A stretch of DNA of 43,630 nt from Methylococcales bacterium (GTDB lineage Bacteria > Pseudomonadota > Gammaproteobacteria > Methylococcales > Methylomonadaceae): positions 1-43,630 of the forward strand of contig QVQE01000095.1 in NCBI GenBank assembly GCA_003584865.1. Reading direction: 5' to 3'. Positions 30,700-39,943 of the stretch are shown here, piece by piece (positions within the stretch are counted from its first letter, which is position 1; each line of letters opens with the position of its first letter). Under the pieces are notes generated by a model. It did not search any database and was not told the DNA's origin. It was given only the letters and a program-made list of their open reading frames with translations. Made by a program: the position numbers and the translations under genes.

Positions 30700-31128
30700 T
30701 TACCGACTTGTTTCTCGGAAAAATTTCAGCAAATCCCAGCAACCCGTTGGATCATTTTTAAAGTTTTCCTCGATCAAGGTGCGCTCCGTGCGCTCCATAA
30801 ACCGACTAAATCCAGGAATCTCATGAATCTGTTTGTTGGTAAGATTGCGGAACGCCATTGACCACTCCCCAAATATAGTTTCGGAAGTCTGTTCAGCAAC
30901 CAGTACAACCATTCCATGATGACGTTGATCGTGGCTGATGATGTCGTACAATTGCTGCACAGCCGCTTCTTCACCTTCAAGAATCTGCATGAAATTTCCA
31001 TCGTTGTACAATAATATCCCCGTAATGTCTTTCTGAGCATTCTTTTCTCTAGACTTACTCAACAAGTCTATTAATTCGCTTTCGCTAAAAGGTTTGACAG
31101 CGGAGCTGACATAAACAAGATGAAACAT
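30700..31128 (-). CDS. stand-alone BLUF-domain blue-light photoreceptor
   Basis: LVYVSSA, ITGILLYNDGNFMQILEGE, GEWSMAF: conserved Tyr, Asn, Gln, Trp positions. Confidence 0.9.
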   Translation of the reverse strand: MFHLVYVSSAVKPFSESELIDLLSKSREKNAQKDITGILLYNDGNFMQILEGEEAAVQQLYDIISHDQRHHGMVVLVAEQTSETIFGEWSMAFRNLTNKQIHEIPGFSRFMERTERTLIEENFKNDPTGCWDLLKFFRETSR

Positions 31129-31313
31129 AATGAAACTCCTTGAAAAGGGCTAGGCGACTTTGATTCCACTTCGATGGGAAGATAAAGTAGTCAGTGTACA
31201 TCAAATTGTTTCTATTTTAAATTCTCGGGTAAACCTTGAGATGTAAAAAATAAAATATTTTAAAATTAATCAGTTAATTATTGCTGGTGTTCTAAAGCAG
31301 ATACTGACACTTT

Positions 31314-33374
31314 CTAGCTCTCCTCAACTAAACAGCTACGAACATACGGAGTTTCTGTTGACGGGAGTACTGGTTTTCCTTGCAGGTGTCGAAGACTGAT
31401 CCGTAACATATCAAAAACAATGATCCAAAGTAGGCTCACAAAGCAGATCGTAAGCCAGGCATCAAGTTGTAGGTTAAAGATTAATTGTGGGGCAATAGCA
31501 GCTTTGGCAGGGGGTAACAGGCCATTAGCAAGCTTGTCGGTCAAGTCGTTAGCAGCAGAAAAGAAACCTAGACGAACATCATCGCTACACACCTTTTGCC
31601 AAGCGGCTGTAGAGGTAATAGTAACCAACCAGAATAAAGGTATACCGGTTATCCAGGCATATTTTAGCTTGTCAGATTTAACTAATATCCCGGTTGCAAC
31701 CGATAAAGCGATAGCGGCCAGCATTTGATTCGCAATACCAAAGAGCGGCCATAAAATATTAACGCCACCATTGGGATCAATGACACCAATGTAAAGAAAA
31801 TAACCCCAACCTGCGACCACCACAAAACTGGTGAAAATCACTGACGGAGTCCAAGAAGTTTCAGCCATTTTTGGCCAGATATTACCGAGTATATCTTGAA
31901 GCATAAAACGCCCAACGCGCGTGCCTGCATCCAGAGTGGTGAGGATAAAAACGGCTTCAAACATAATGGCAAAGTGATACCAAATCGCCAATAAGCCTTC
32001 CCCAAAAGCACTGCCAAAAATACTCGCCATCCCGACAGCCAATGAAGGTGCGCCTCCGGTGCGTGCAAATAAGGTGGTTTCACCCATTTGCCGCGCTAAC
32101 GTTTGCATTTGTTCGACAGTCACCGGAAAACCCCAAGACGCTATTTTGGCAACAGCATCAACAGCCTCGGCACCGACTACACCTGTGGGGCTGTTAATCG
32201 CAAAAAACACCCCCGGATCAAGTACCGTAGCCGCGATCATTGCCATGATGGCAACAAAGGATTCCAGGAGCATACCGCCATAGCCTATCATGCAAATATC
32301 TTGTTCATTGCTGAGGAGCTTGGGGGTCGTGCCTGAAGCGATCAGTGAGTGAAATCCAGAAATAGAGCCACAAGCAATGGTGATAAAGACAAAGGGAAAT
32401 AATTTGCCGCTAAAAATAGGCCCTGTGCCGTCAATAAACTGAGTGATGGCCGGCATTTTTATATTGGGTTGCAATAGAATAATGGCAATGGCTAGCAAGG
32501 TAATGGTGCCAATCTTCATGTAGGTGGATAAATAATCGCGTGGCGCTAATAATAACCAAACGGGTAAAATGGCTGCTGCAAAACCATAGGCCATCACGTA
32601 CCAGGCTAACGTGAGTCCTTCTTGATCAAACAGTATTCGGAGCGTCTCCTGTCCATCAATAAAGCGCCCGCCGACAACGGACAGCAATAATAAGGTTACG
32701 CCAATGATCGAAGCTTCTAGTACTTGGCCAGGACGGATGTAGCGCATGTAAACGCCGATTATCATGGCAATCGGGATGGTCGCAGAGACTGTAAACGTGG
32801 CCCAAGGGCTGTGTTTCATGGCATTAACAACCACCAGACCCAGTACGGCAATAAGAATGATCATGATGGCAAAAGTGGCGGTTAAAGCGGCTGTTCCACC
32901 TAAGGGGCCTAATTCATCGCGTGCCATTTGGCCCAGACTTTTGGCATCCCGTCGGGTCGATAAAAATAAAATCACCATGTCTTGTACGCAGCCACCGATA
33001 ACGGCACCGAATAAGATCCAAAGTGTTCCGGGCAAATAGCCGAATTGTGCGGCCAGTGTGGGGCCTATTAAGGGGCCAGGTCCTGCGATAGCGGCGAAAT
33101 GATGCCCGAACACAATCCATTTGTTGGTGGGTACAAAGTCACGGCCATTATCCAGACGCTCTGCGGGCGTTGCTCGGGTTATATCAACCACTAAGACGGT
33201 GGAGGCGATCCATAAGGCATAGAAGCGATAGCCAATGGCGTAGATGCAAAGTGCAGCAGTGATAAGCCAGAGCGCACTGATCGATTCACCTCGATTAATT
33301 GCGATACCGCCAACCGCTAAAGCACCTATAACGGTGATAGATGACCAAAAGCATTTTTGTAGGATCTTATTCAT
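31314..33374 (-). CDS. cstA: carbon starvation protein A family (CstA/BtsT-like)
   Basis: DGRDFVPTNKWIVFGHHFAAIAGPGPLIGPTLAAQFGYLPGTLWILFGAVIGG. Confidence 0.95.
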   Translation of the reverse strand: MNKILQKCFWSSITVIGALAVGGIAINRGESISALWLITAALCIYAIGYRFYALWIASTVLVVDITRATPAERLDNGRDFVPTNKWIVFGHHFAAIAGPGPLIGPTLAAQFGYLPGTLWILFGAVIGGCVQDMVILFLSTRRDAKSLGQMARDELGPLGGTAALTATFAIMIILIAVLGLVVVNAMKHSPWATFTVSATIPIAMIIGVYMRYIRPGQVLEASIIGVTLLLLSVVGGRFIDGQETLRILFDQEGLTLAWYVMAYGFAAAILPVWLLLAPRDYLSTYMKIGTITLLAIAIILLQPNIKMPAITQFIDGTGPIFSGKLFPFVFITIACGSISGFHSLIASGTTPKLLSNEQDICMIGYGGMLLESFVAIMAMIAATVLDPGVFFAINSPTGVVGAEAVDAVAKIASWGFPVTVEQMQTLARQMGETTLFARTGGAPSLAVGMASIFGSAFGEGLLAIWYHFAIMFEAVFILTTLDAGTRVGRFMLQDILGNIWPKMAETSWTPSVIFTSFVVVAGWGYFLYIGVIDPNGGVNILWPLFGIANQMLAAIALSVATGILVKSDKLKYAWITGIPLFWLVTITSTAAWQKVCSDDVRLGFFSAANDLTDKLANGLLPPAKAAIAPQLIFNLQLDAWLTICFVSLLWIIVFDMLRISLRHLQGKPVLPSTETPYVRSCLVEES

Positions 33375-33377
33375 AAT

Positions 33378-33797
33378 TTAGTCGTTTAATGAAGTGAGTT
33401 GTTCTCTTACGCGGGTTATAGTGTCTGTGAGTTGATCTGCTGTATAAGGGATAGGCGCAAGTTTCCCCCAAACCGGAGTCGGCCAGGCTTTATCAGTTTG
33501 ATAACGAACGATGTGATGAAGGTGTAATTGCGGCACTAAGTTGCCTATCGAGGCAATATTCATTTTATCCGCTTCAAAGAGTGTCGCTAAGTTTTTAGCC
33601 AGATAATGTGATTCTTCTGTTAGCATAAGGCGTTCTGTTCTACTGAGCTGATACATTTCTGTCATGTCAATTAATTCAGGCACTAAAATAAACCAGGGAT
33701 ACTGGCTGTCGTTCATGATGAGTAATTGACAGAGATCAAATCGACCTACAGTGATGCAATCTTCTTGTAAACGTGGATGTAATTGAAATAATGTGTT
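33378..33797 (-). CDS. HIT-domain protein
   Basis: IGNLVPQLHLHHIVRYQTDKAWPTPVWGK. Confidence 0.88.
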   Translation of the reverse strand, partial: NTLFQLHPRLQEDCITVGRFDLCQLLIMNDSQYPWFILVPELIDMTEMYQLSRTERLMLTEESHYLAKNLATLFEADKMNIASIGNLVPQLHLHHIVRYQTDKAWPTPVWGKLAPIPYTADQLTDTITRVREQLTSLND

Positions 33798-33904
33798 CAT
33801 CTTTAATTGTATAGTCGTGACAGTCATGTTTTAGGATACTTAAAGTTTTCTCTAATTTAGCTTCTGTTTTAAAATATTACAACTATAAACGAGAGGATAT
33901 TTTT

Positions 33905-34951
33905 ATGTCTGCACAAATTATGACTTCTCTGGAGATACCGGAAGTACGAAAACTGACGGTTTCTTTTAGAGTATTGCTGAGTCTGTACGCCATTATTCCG
34001 TTATGTTTGCTAATACAACTGGTGGATATTGTTTATTTACAGGGTTATTTAAGAGAGAGTTTACCAACAAAACCTACGCACTTTTTATTATTCCAGATAT
34101 TATTTGGGACACCTCATATTCTTGCAAGCACGTTTGTACTGCTAGGCACTCGTGATTATTGGGTATTTTATCGCCGTAAATTGATTGCAATGACAGTTGC
34201 CATTGCAGTCTTTTTTGGAGTAGGTAGTTTGTTTATTCCGTACCAGGCTTTTTATGTGCTGGTAGCGGGATGGACAGTCTTCCATGTTTTAAAGCAGCAG
34301 CACGGTGTGGTGCGTGGCATCTGTCGATTGCCTAGTTGGGCATTTTATCTTTTGCTGGCATTAAGCGTGGCTGCTGGCTTGTTTATTTACATTGGGATTT
34401 TTCTTAAAAACAGTTTAGATGCTCAGCAAACAGAATGGATTAAACAAATTGCCTTGATATTATCTGTTGGATTAGTCTCAACTGGGTTATATTGTCAGCG
34501 CTATGTTTGTACTTTATTGGGACGTTGCTTTTTATGGGCAAATATTTTACTGGTGATCAGCAGTTTTTATTTTTATGTTCAGCAGTATTATTTTTTTGCC
34601 ATTTTAGTGCCCAGATTGGTGCATGATGCAACAGCCTATTTATTCTATATAACGCATGATTACAATAAGCATCATCAGTGTCCACAAAACTTTCTTTACC
34701 GTAGCGCGGCTCGATTGAAGCTCCATAGTTTCATTGTGTTGCCATTATTAACCTTTGCTTCAGCATTTGTGCTACAAGCTTATGGTGATCAGGCTGTTAG
34801 TGCAATAACAGCGTTCTTTTTTGGTGTTGAAGTTCGTAAGGTTATAACGTTAGGTTTATTGGGTTATCTGGCTTTAATGCACTATTACACCGAGTCATTT
34901 ACTTGGAAACAAGACTCCCCTTATCGGCATTTTATCGGATTTTCAAAATAA
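33905..34951 (+). CDS. polytopic membrane protein of unknown function with membrane histidines
   Basis: 348 aa; multiple TM helices; FGTPHILAS, VHDATAYLFYITHDYNKHH motifs. Confidence 0.6.
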   Translation: MSAQIMTSLEIPEVRKLTVSFRVLLSLYAIIPLCLLIQLVDIVYLQGYLRESLPTKPTHFLLFQILFGTPHILASTFVLLGTRDYWVFYRRKLIAMTVAIAVFFGVGSLFIPYQAFYVLVAGWTVFHVLKQQHGVVRGICRLPSWAFYLLLALSVAAGLFIYIGIFLKNSLDAQQTEWIKQIALILSVGLVSTGLYCQRYVCTLLGRCFLWANILLVISSFYFYVQQYYFFAILVPRLVHDATAYLFYITHDYNKHHQCPQNFLYRSAARLKLHSFIVLPLLTFASAFVLQAYGDQAVSAITAFFFGVEVRKVITLGLLGYLALMHYYTESFTWKQDSPYRHFIGFSK

Positions 34952-35052
34952 AAGTCGTAATTCATCAATAAGGAACTTAAAAGAACTTATCGGTTTTTAG
35001 TTAACCCAAGAATTAAAATCTGGAACAAAAAATGCTATGCATATCGCATAGA

Positions 35053-35088
35053 GCTTCATTCAACAACGAGTGGGTTGTTGAATGAAGC
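35053..35088 (+). other. perfect 15-bp stem hairpin in leader of the transglutaminase operon
   Basis: GCTTCATTCAACAAC-gagtgg-GTTGTTGAATGAAGC; preceded by CTATGC-atatc-GCATAG (35035-35051). Confidence 0.8.
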
Positions 35089-35120
35089 CAAACTACCATT
35101 AGGCAATAGGAAAAGAGATT

Positions 35121-38100
35121 ATGACCATACGCGTCGCCATTCGTCACAAAACGATTTACAACTTTGATAGGCCGGTATCTTTATCACCTCATGTCTTTCG
35201 TTTACGCCCTGCTGTGCATTGCCGAACCCCCATTAAAGCCTACGCTTTGCGGATTGAACCCAAGAATCATTTCATTAATTGGCAACAAGATCCCTTTGGT
35301 AATATTTTGGGTCGAGTGGTGTTCCCTGATAAATGCCAAAGATTGAGTGTTGAAGTTGAAGTGATTGCCGATATGACAGTCATTAATCCGTTTGATTTTT
35401 TTGTAGAGGATTACGCTGAAAACTTTCCATTTAAATATGATGAGATGACTCAAAAGGAGTTACAGCCTTATCTTGAAGTGACTGAAAATGGACCCTTATT
35501 AAAACAATGGGTTAAAGAATTCGATAAGACTGAGCGTTCAATCAATGATTTCCTGGTTGATATTAATCGCGCTATATTTCTGGCTATTAGTTATAACATT
35601 CGCATGGAAGTGGGCATCCAAAGCAGCGAAGAAACCTTAAAAATCCGTAGTGGGTCTTGTCGGGATTCGGCTTGGTTATTAGTGCAGGCTTTAAGACATT
35701 TAGGCTTGGCGGCACGTTTTGTGTCTGGTTATCTGGTGCAATTAACCTCTGATGTCAAGGCCTTGGATGGACCCTCTGGCCCTGAGCAGGATTTTACCGA
35801 TTTACATGCCTGGACAGAAGTGTATGTGCCCGGTGCTGGCTGGATTGGTTTAGATCCCACTTCGGGTTTATTGACGGGTGAAGGTCATATTCCATTGGCT
35901 TGTACACCCGATCCTGCCAGTGCTGCGCCGGTAACCGGAGGGACTGATAAATGTGAAGTTGAATTTGAGTTTAGTAACACAGTTGATCGTTTGCATGAAG
36001 ATCCACGCGTAACCAAGCCTTATACTGAAGAACAGTGGTATCACATTGATGCTTTGGGCAAGTTTGTTGATAAACGCCTGGAAGAAGATGATGTCAGACT
36101 GACGATGGGAGGCGAGCCTACCTTTGTTTCCGTTGATGACATGGAAGGCGATGAATGGAATACGCACGCTGATGGTGCAAATAAGCGTGAGCGTGCACAA
36201 CATTTGACCATGCGTTTGCGTGATGAATTTGCTAAAGGCGCAATGCTTCATTATGGCCAAGGTAAATGGTATCCCGGAGAACCACTTCCACGTTGGCAAT
36301 ACGGTATCTTTTGGCGTAAAGATGATGAGCCTATGTGGCGTAATCCTTCTTTGTTAGCTGATATTAATAAAGATTATGGTCATACGGTTAAGCAGGCTCA
36401 GAAATTTATTCATCAAATAGCGCAGCGATTAGGCGTGTCATCAAAGTATATTGTGACAGCCTTTGAAGATCGTTTTTATCATTTATGGCAGGAAGGGACT
36501 TTGCCAGATAATCTGGACTCCTTAAAGTATGATTTAAAGGATTCTATTGAGCGTAAAACCTTAACCAAGTTATTGGAAACAGGGTTAGACCAGCCAGTGG
36601 GCTTTACTTTGCCTATTAAATGGAACTGGTATGATCACGTCTGGAAAAGTGGTCCTTGGGAATTCAGACGCGGTGCCATGTTTTTAATTCCGGGTAATTC
36701 GCCGATGGGTATGCGCTTACCCTTAGCCAGTTTACCTTGGGTTGCACCGGATAAACGAGACAATCAAGAACCCCAAAGTTTGTTTGGTGAGTTACCTGAG
36801 TTAGGTGATTATTACGGTGAGGTGACGCGTAGATACAGTCATATCGAAGCTAAAGTTAATGAGCATCCTGAAATTATTGAACAGGAAGTAGGGGATAATA
36901 TCAACTCACAAGTTGAAGTGCCTCATACGGCAATGTGTGTTGAGGCTAGAAATGGTCGAATTCATATCTTTATGCCGCCGTTAACAACCCTTGAGCATTA
37001 TTTAGAGTTGGTCTCTGTTGTCGAAGCGACTGCAGAAAATTTGGCTATTCCAGTGGTGTTTGAAGGTTATGAGCCACCTAGAGATTATCGTGTTGAACGC
37101 CTGATGGTCACACCTGATCCGGGTGTTATTGAAGTCAATATTCATCCCTCAAAGACTTGGGATGAGCTCGTAGAAAAAACACATATTATCTATGAGCAGG
37201 CAAGACAATGCCGCTTAGGCACTGAAAAGTTTATGCAAGATGGCCGACATACAGGAACGGGGGGCGGTAACCATATTACTATGGGTGCTGAAATGCCTTC
37301 TGATAGTCCGATGTTACGTCGTCCTGATATATTGCGTAGCTTGATAACGTATTGGCAACACCATCCGGGCTTGTCTTATCTGTTTTCTGGTATGTTTATT
37401 GGACCCACCAGTCAGGCGCCACGTGTGGATGAAGGCCGTGATGAAAAGCTCTATGAACTGGAAATTGCCTTTCAACAAATGCCTGAAGGCGAAGTGCCAG
37501 CGCCTTGGTTGGTTGATAGATTATTGCGACATTTGTTGACGGATATTACCGGCAATACGCATCGGTCAGAGTTCTGTATTGATAAATTGTATTCGCCCGA
37601 TAGTTCTACCGGTCGTTTAGGTATTTTGGAGTTGCGTTCATTTGAAATGCCACCCCATGCGCAAATGTCGTTAGTGCAAGTCGTGTTGCTAAGATCATTG
37701 ATTGCCTGGTTCTGGCGTGAGCCTTACAAACATGATCTGGTCCGCTGGGGTACAGAGTTACATGATCGGTTTATGCTACCTCACTATGTACATGAAGATT
37801 TGCGTCAGGTAACAAAAGATTTACAGCGTGCTGGTTTTGCTTTTGATCTGGAATGGTTAGATCCCTTCTTTGAATTCAGATTCCCTCGTTACGGTAACAC
37901 CTTAATCGATGGTATGGATCTGGAATTACGTTTTGCCATTGAGCCTTGGCATGTGCTGGGTGAAGAAATGAGCAGTTCAGGTACGGCTCGTTATGTGGAT
38001 TCATCAGTGGAGCGTGTTCAGGTCTCAGTGACCGGCTTTACGGAAGGACGTTATATCATTGCCTGTAATGGGCGTCGTATTCCTATGCGTAGCACCGGTC

Positions 38101-38519
38101 GAAAAGGAGAGTATGTTGCAGGGGTTCGTTATAGAGCATGGCAACCACCTTCTGCATTACATCCAACGATTGCACCGCATACGCCCTTGGTTTTTGATGT
38201 GATTGATACCTGGAATGGTCATTCAGTGGGTGGCTGTACCTATTTTGTCGCTCATCCAGGCGGACGTAGTTATGATGATTTCCCAATTAATGATTACGCT
38301 GCAGAAACCCGACGGATGACGCGTTTCTGGGATTATGGACATACCCCTGGCGTTATTATTAGACCGCCTTTAGCCACTACGCGTGATATTGCTTCAGATG
38401 AGCCTTTCCTGAAGAACTTTAAAGCCAGTGATGAGTTACCTAGGGCAATGGCTCCGCCAGTTGAAGAATTGAGTAGGGAGTACCCATTTACTTTAGATTT
38501 GCGCCACTCTAATCGGTAG
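35121..38519 (+). CDS. transglutaminase-like protein with DUF2126 domain
   Basis: 1132 aa; SGSCRDSAWLLVQALRHLGLAARFVSGYL...DLHAWTEVYVPGAGWIGLDPTSGL; DUF2126-type C-terminal region (LRLTMGGEPTFVSVDD, GGGNHITMG). Confidence 0.92.
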   Translation: MTIRVAIRHKTIYNFDRPVSLSPHVFRLRPAVHCRTPIKAYALRIEPKNHFINWQQDPFGNILGRVVFPDKCQRLSVEVEVIADMTVINPFDFFVEDYAENFPFKYDEMTQKELQPYLEVTENGPLLKQWVKEFDKTERSINDFLVDINRAIFLAISYNIRMEVGIQSSEETLKIRSGSCRDSAWLLVQALRHLGLAARFVSGYLVQLTSDVKALDGPSGPEQDFTDLHAWTEVYVPGAGWIGLDPTSGLLTGEGHIPLACTPDPASAAPVTGGTDKCEVEFEFSNTVDRLHEDPRVTKPYTEEQWYHIDALGKFVDKRLEEDDVRLTMGGEPTFVSVDDMEGDEWNTHADGANKRERAQHLTMRLRDEFAKGAMLHYGQGKWYPGEPLPRWQYGIFWRKDDEPMWRNPSLLADINKDYGHTVKQAQKFIHQIAQRLGVSSKYIVTAFEDRFYHLWQEGTLPDNLDSLKYDLKDSIERKTLTKLLETGLDQPVGFTLPIKWNWYDHVWKSGPWEFRRGAMFLIPGNSPMGMRLPLASLPWVAPDKRDNQEPQSLFGELPELGDYYGEVTRRYSHIEAKVNEHPEIIEQEVGDNINSQVEVPHTAMCVEARNGRIHIFMPPLTTLEHYLELVSVVEATAENLAIPVVFEGYEPPRDYRVERLMVTPDPGVIEVNIHPSKTWDELVEKTHIIYEQARQCRLGTEKFMQDGRHTGTGGGNHITMGAEMPSDSPMLRRPDILRSLITYWQHHPGLSYLFSGMFIGPTSQAPRVDEGRDEKLYELEIAFQQMPEGEVPAPWLVDRLLRHLLTDITGNTHRSEFCIDKLYSPDSSTGRLGILELRSFEMPPHAQMSLVQVVLLRSLIAWFWREPYKHDLVRWGTELHDRFMLPHYVHEDLRQVTKDLQRAGFAFDLEWLDPFFEFRFPRYGNTLIDGMDLELRFAIEPWHVLGEEMSSSGTARYVDSSVERVQVSVTGFTEGRYIIACNGRRIPMRSTGRKGEYVAGVRYRAWQPPSALHPTIAPHTPLVFDVIDTWNGHSVGGCTYFVAHPGGRSYDDFPINDYAAETRRMTRFWDYGHTPGVIIRPPLATTRDIASDEPFLKNFKASDELPRAMAPPVEELSREYPFTLDLRHSNR

Positions 38520-38553
38520 ACATGAATAACAGATGACTAGGAGATGTATTTAA

Positions 38554-39861
38554 ATGAGCAATAAATTAAAATTACTGGCACCCGCCACATTAACACTTGA
38601 TGATAAGAGCTATTCATTGCCTACCTATATGGGTGTTGAGGGTGAAAAGGCTATAGACATAACCAAGTTACGGAGTGAAACAGGGTATGTGACTTTGGAT
38701 GATGGCTACGGCAATACGGGGGCTTGTGAGAGTGCGATCACGTATATTGATGGAGAAAAGGGCATACTTCGTTATCGTGGTTATCCTATAGAAGAGTTAG
38801 CTGAACATTCCCGATTTGTAGAGGTTGCTTATTTATTGCTCTATGGCGAGTTACCCACTGCTGATAAATTGCTGACTTTTTCTACACGTCTGAATGAATC
38901 TTCTATTATTCATGAGGATATGCATCATTTCTTCAACGGCTTTCCGCGTGGTTCGCATCCTATGGGGATTCTTACTACGATGGTTGCGTCGCTGTCGACT
39001 TTTTATCCGGTTCCTGATCGTCTGGATGAGGCGACAGAAATACAAATTGTGGCTAATCTGGTTTCTCAGGTACGGACGATTGCTGCGTTTTCGTACAAGA
39101 AATCGATTGGTGAGCCTTTGGTCTATCCGTCTATTAAGTACAAATATACCAGCAACTTTATGAATATGATGTTCTCTTCACCGGTGCGTGATTATCAGTT
39201 GGATGCCGATATTGTGCGTGCTATTGATATGGTTTTGATACTTCATGCGGATCATGAGCAAAATTGCAGTACTTCGTCTGTCAGGACGGCTGGCTCAAGT
39301 ATGGCTAATGTGTATGCGGTCATTACGGCTGGGATTGCTGCTCTTTGGGGGCCTCGTCATGGTGGGGCTAACCAGGAGGTGATTTCAATGCTTGAACAGA
39401 TTCATGCTGAGGGGGGTGATGGTACAGAGTTTATTAATCAGGCCAAAGACAAAAAGTCAGGAAAGCGTCTGATGGGCTTTGGTCATCGGGTTTATAAAAA
39501 CTTTGATCCTCGTGCTCAAGTTTTAAAGCAGCACTGTGATAAATTACTTAATAAGTCGGGTATTAATGATCCGTTATTGGATATTGCAAGACGTATCGAA
39601 GAAATAGCATTGAAAGACGAATATTTTATTTCTCGAAAATTGTACCCTAATGTAGACTTTTACTCGGGACTTATCCTCAGGGCCGCAGGTATTCCTACTA
39701 ACATGTTTACCGTTATTTTTGCGATTGGTAGAATGCCTGGTTGGTTAGCTCACTGGCGTGAAATGATTCATGGTGAGACTGTGACTATTTATCGGCCACG
39801 TCAAATATATACCGGTGAAAAAATTCGACACTATCAGGAAATAAGTCAAAGAACTGATTGA
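38554..39861 (+). CDS. gltA: citrate synthase
   Basis: RYRGYPIEELAEHS, ILHADHEQNCSTSSVR, LWGPRHGGANQEV, MGFGHRVYKNFDPRA. Confidence 0.97.
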   Translation: MSNKLKLLAPATLTLDDKSYSLPTYMGVEGEKAIDITKLRSETGYVTLDDGYGNTGACESAITYIDGEKGILRYRGYPIEELAEHSRFVEVAYLLLYGELPTADKLLTFSTRLNESSIIHEDMHHFFNGFPRGSHPMGILTTMVASLSTFYPVPDRLDEATEIQIVANLVSQVRTIAAFSYKKSIGEPLVYPSIKYKYTSNFMNMMFSSPVRDYQLDADIVRAIDMVLILHADHEQNCSTSSVRTAGSSMANVYAVITAGIAALWGPRHGGANQEVISMLEQIHAEGGDGTEFINQAKDKKSGKRLMGFGHRVYKNFDPRAQVLKQHCDKLLNKSGINDPLLDIARRIEEIALKDEYFISRKLYPNVDFYSGLILRAAGIPTNMFTVIFAIGRMPGWLAHWREMIHGETVTIYRPRQIYTGEKIRHYQEISQRTD

Positions 39862-39943
39862 TTTATAAATAAAGAAATCGTGAAGGAAGCCCCTGTACTT
39901 GGAGCAGTGACCTCGATAATGAATAAAGTATAAGGAAAAATAC

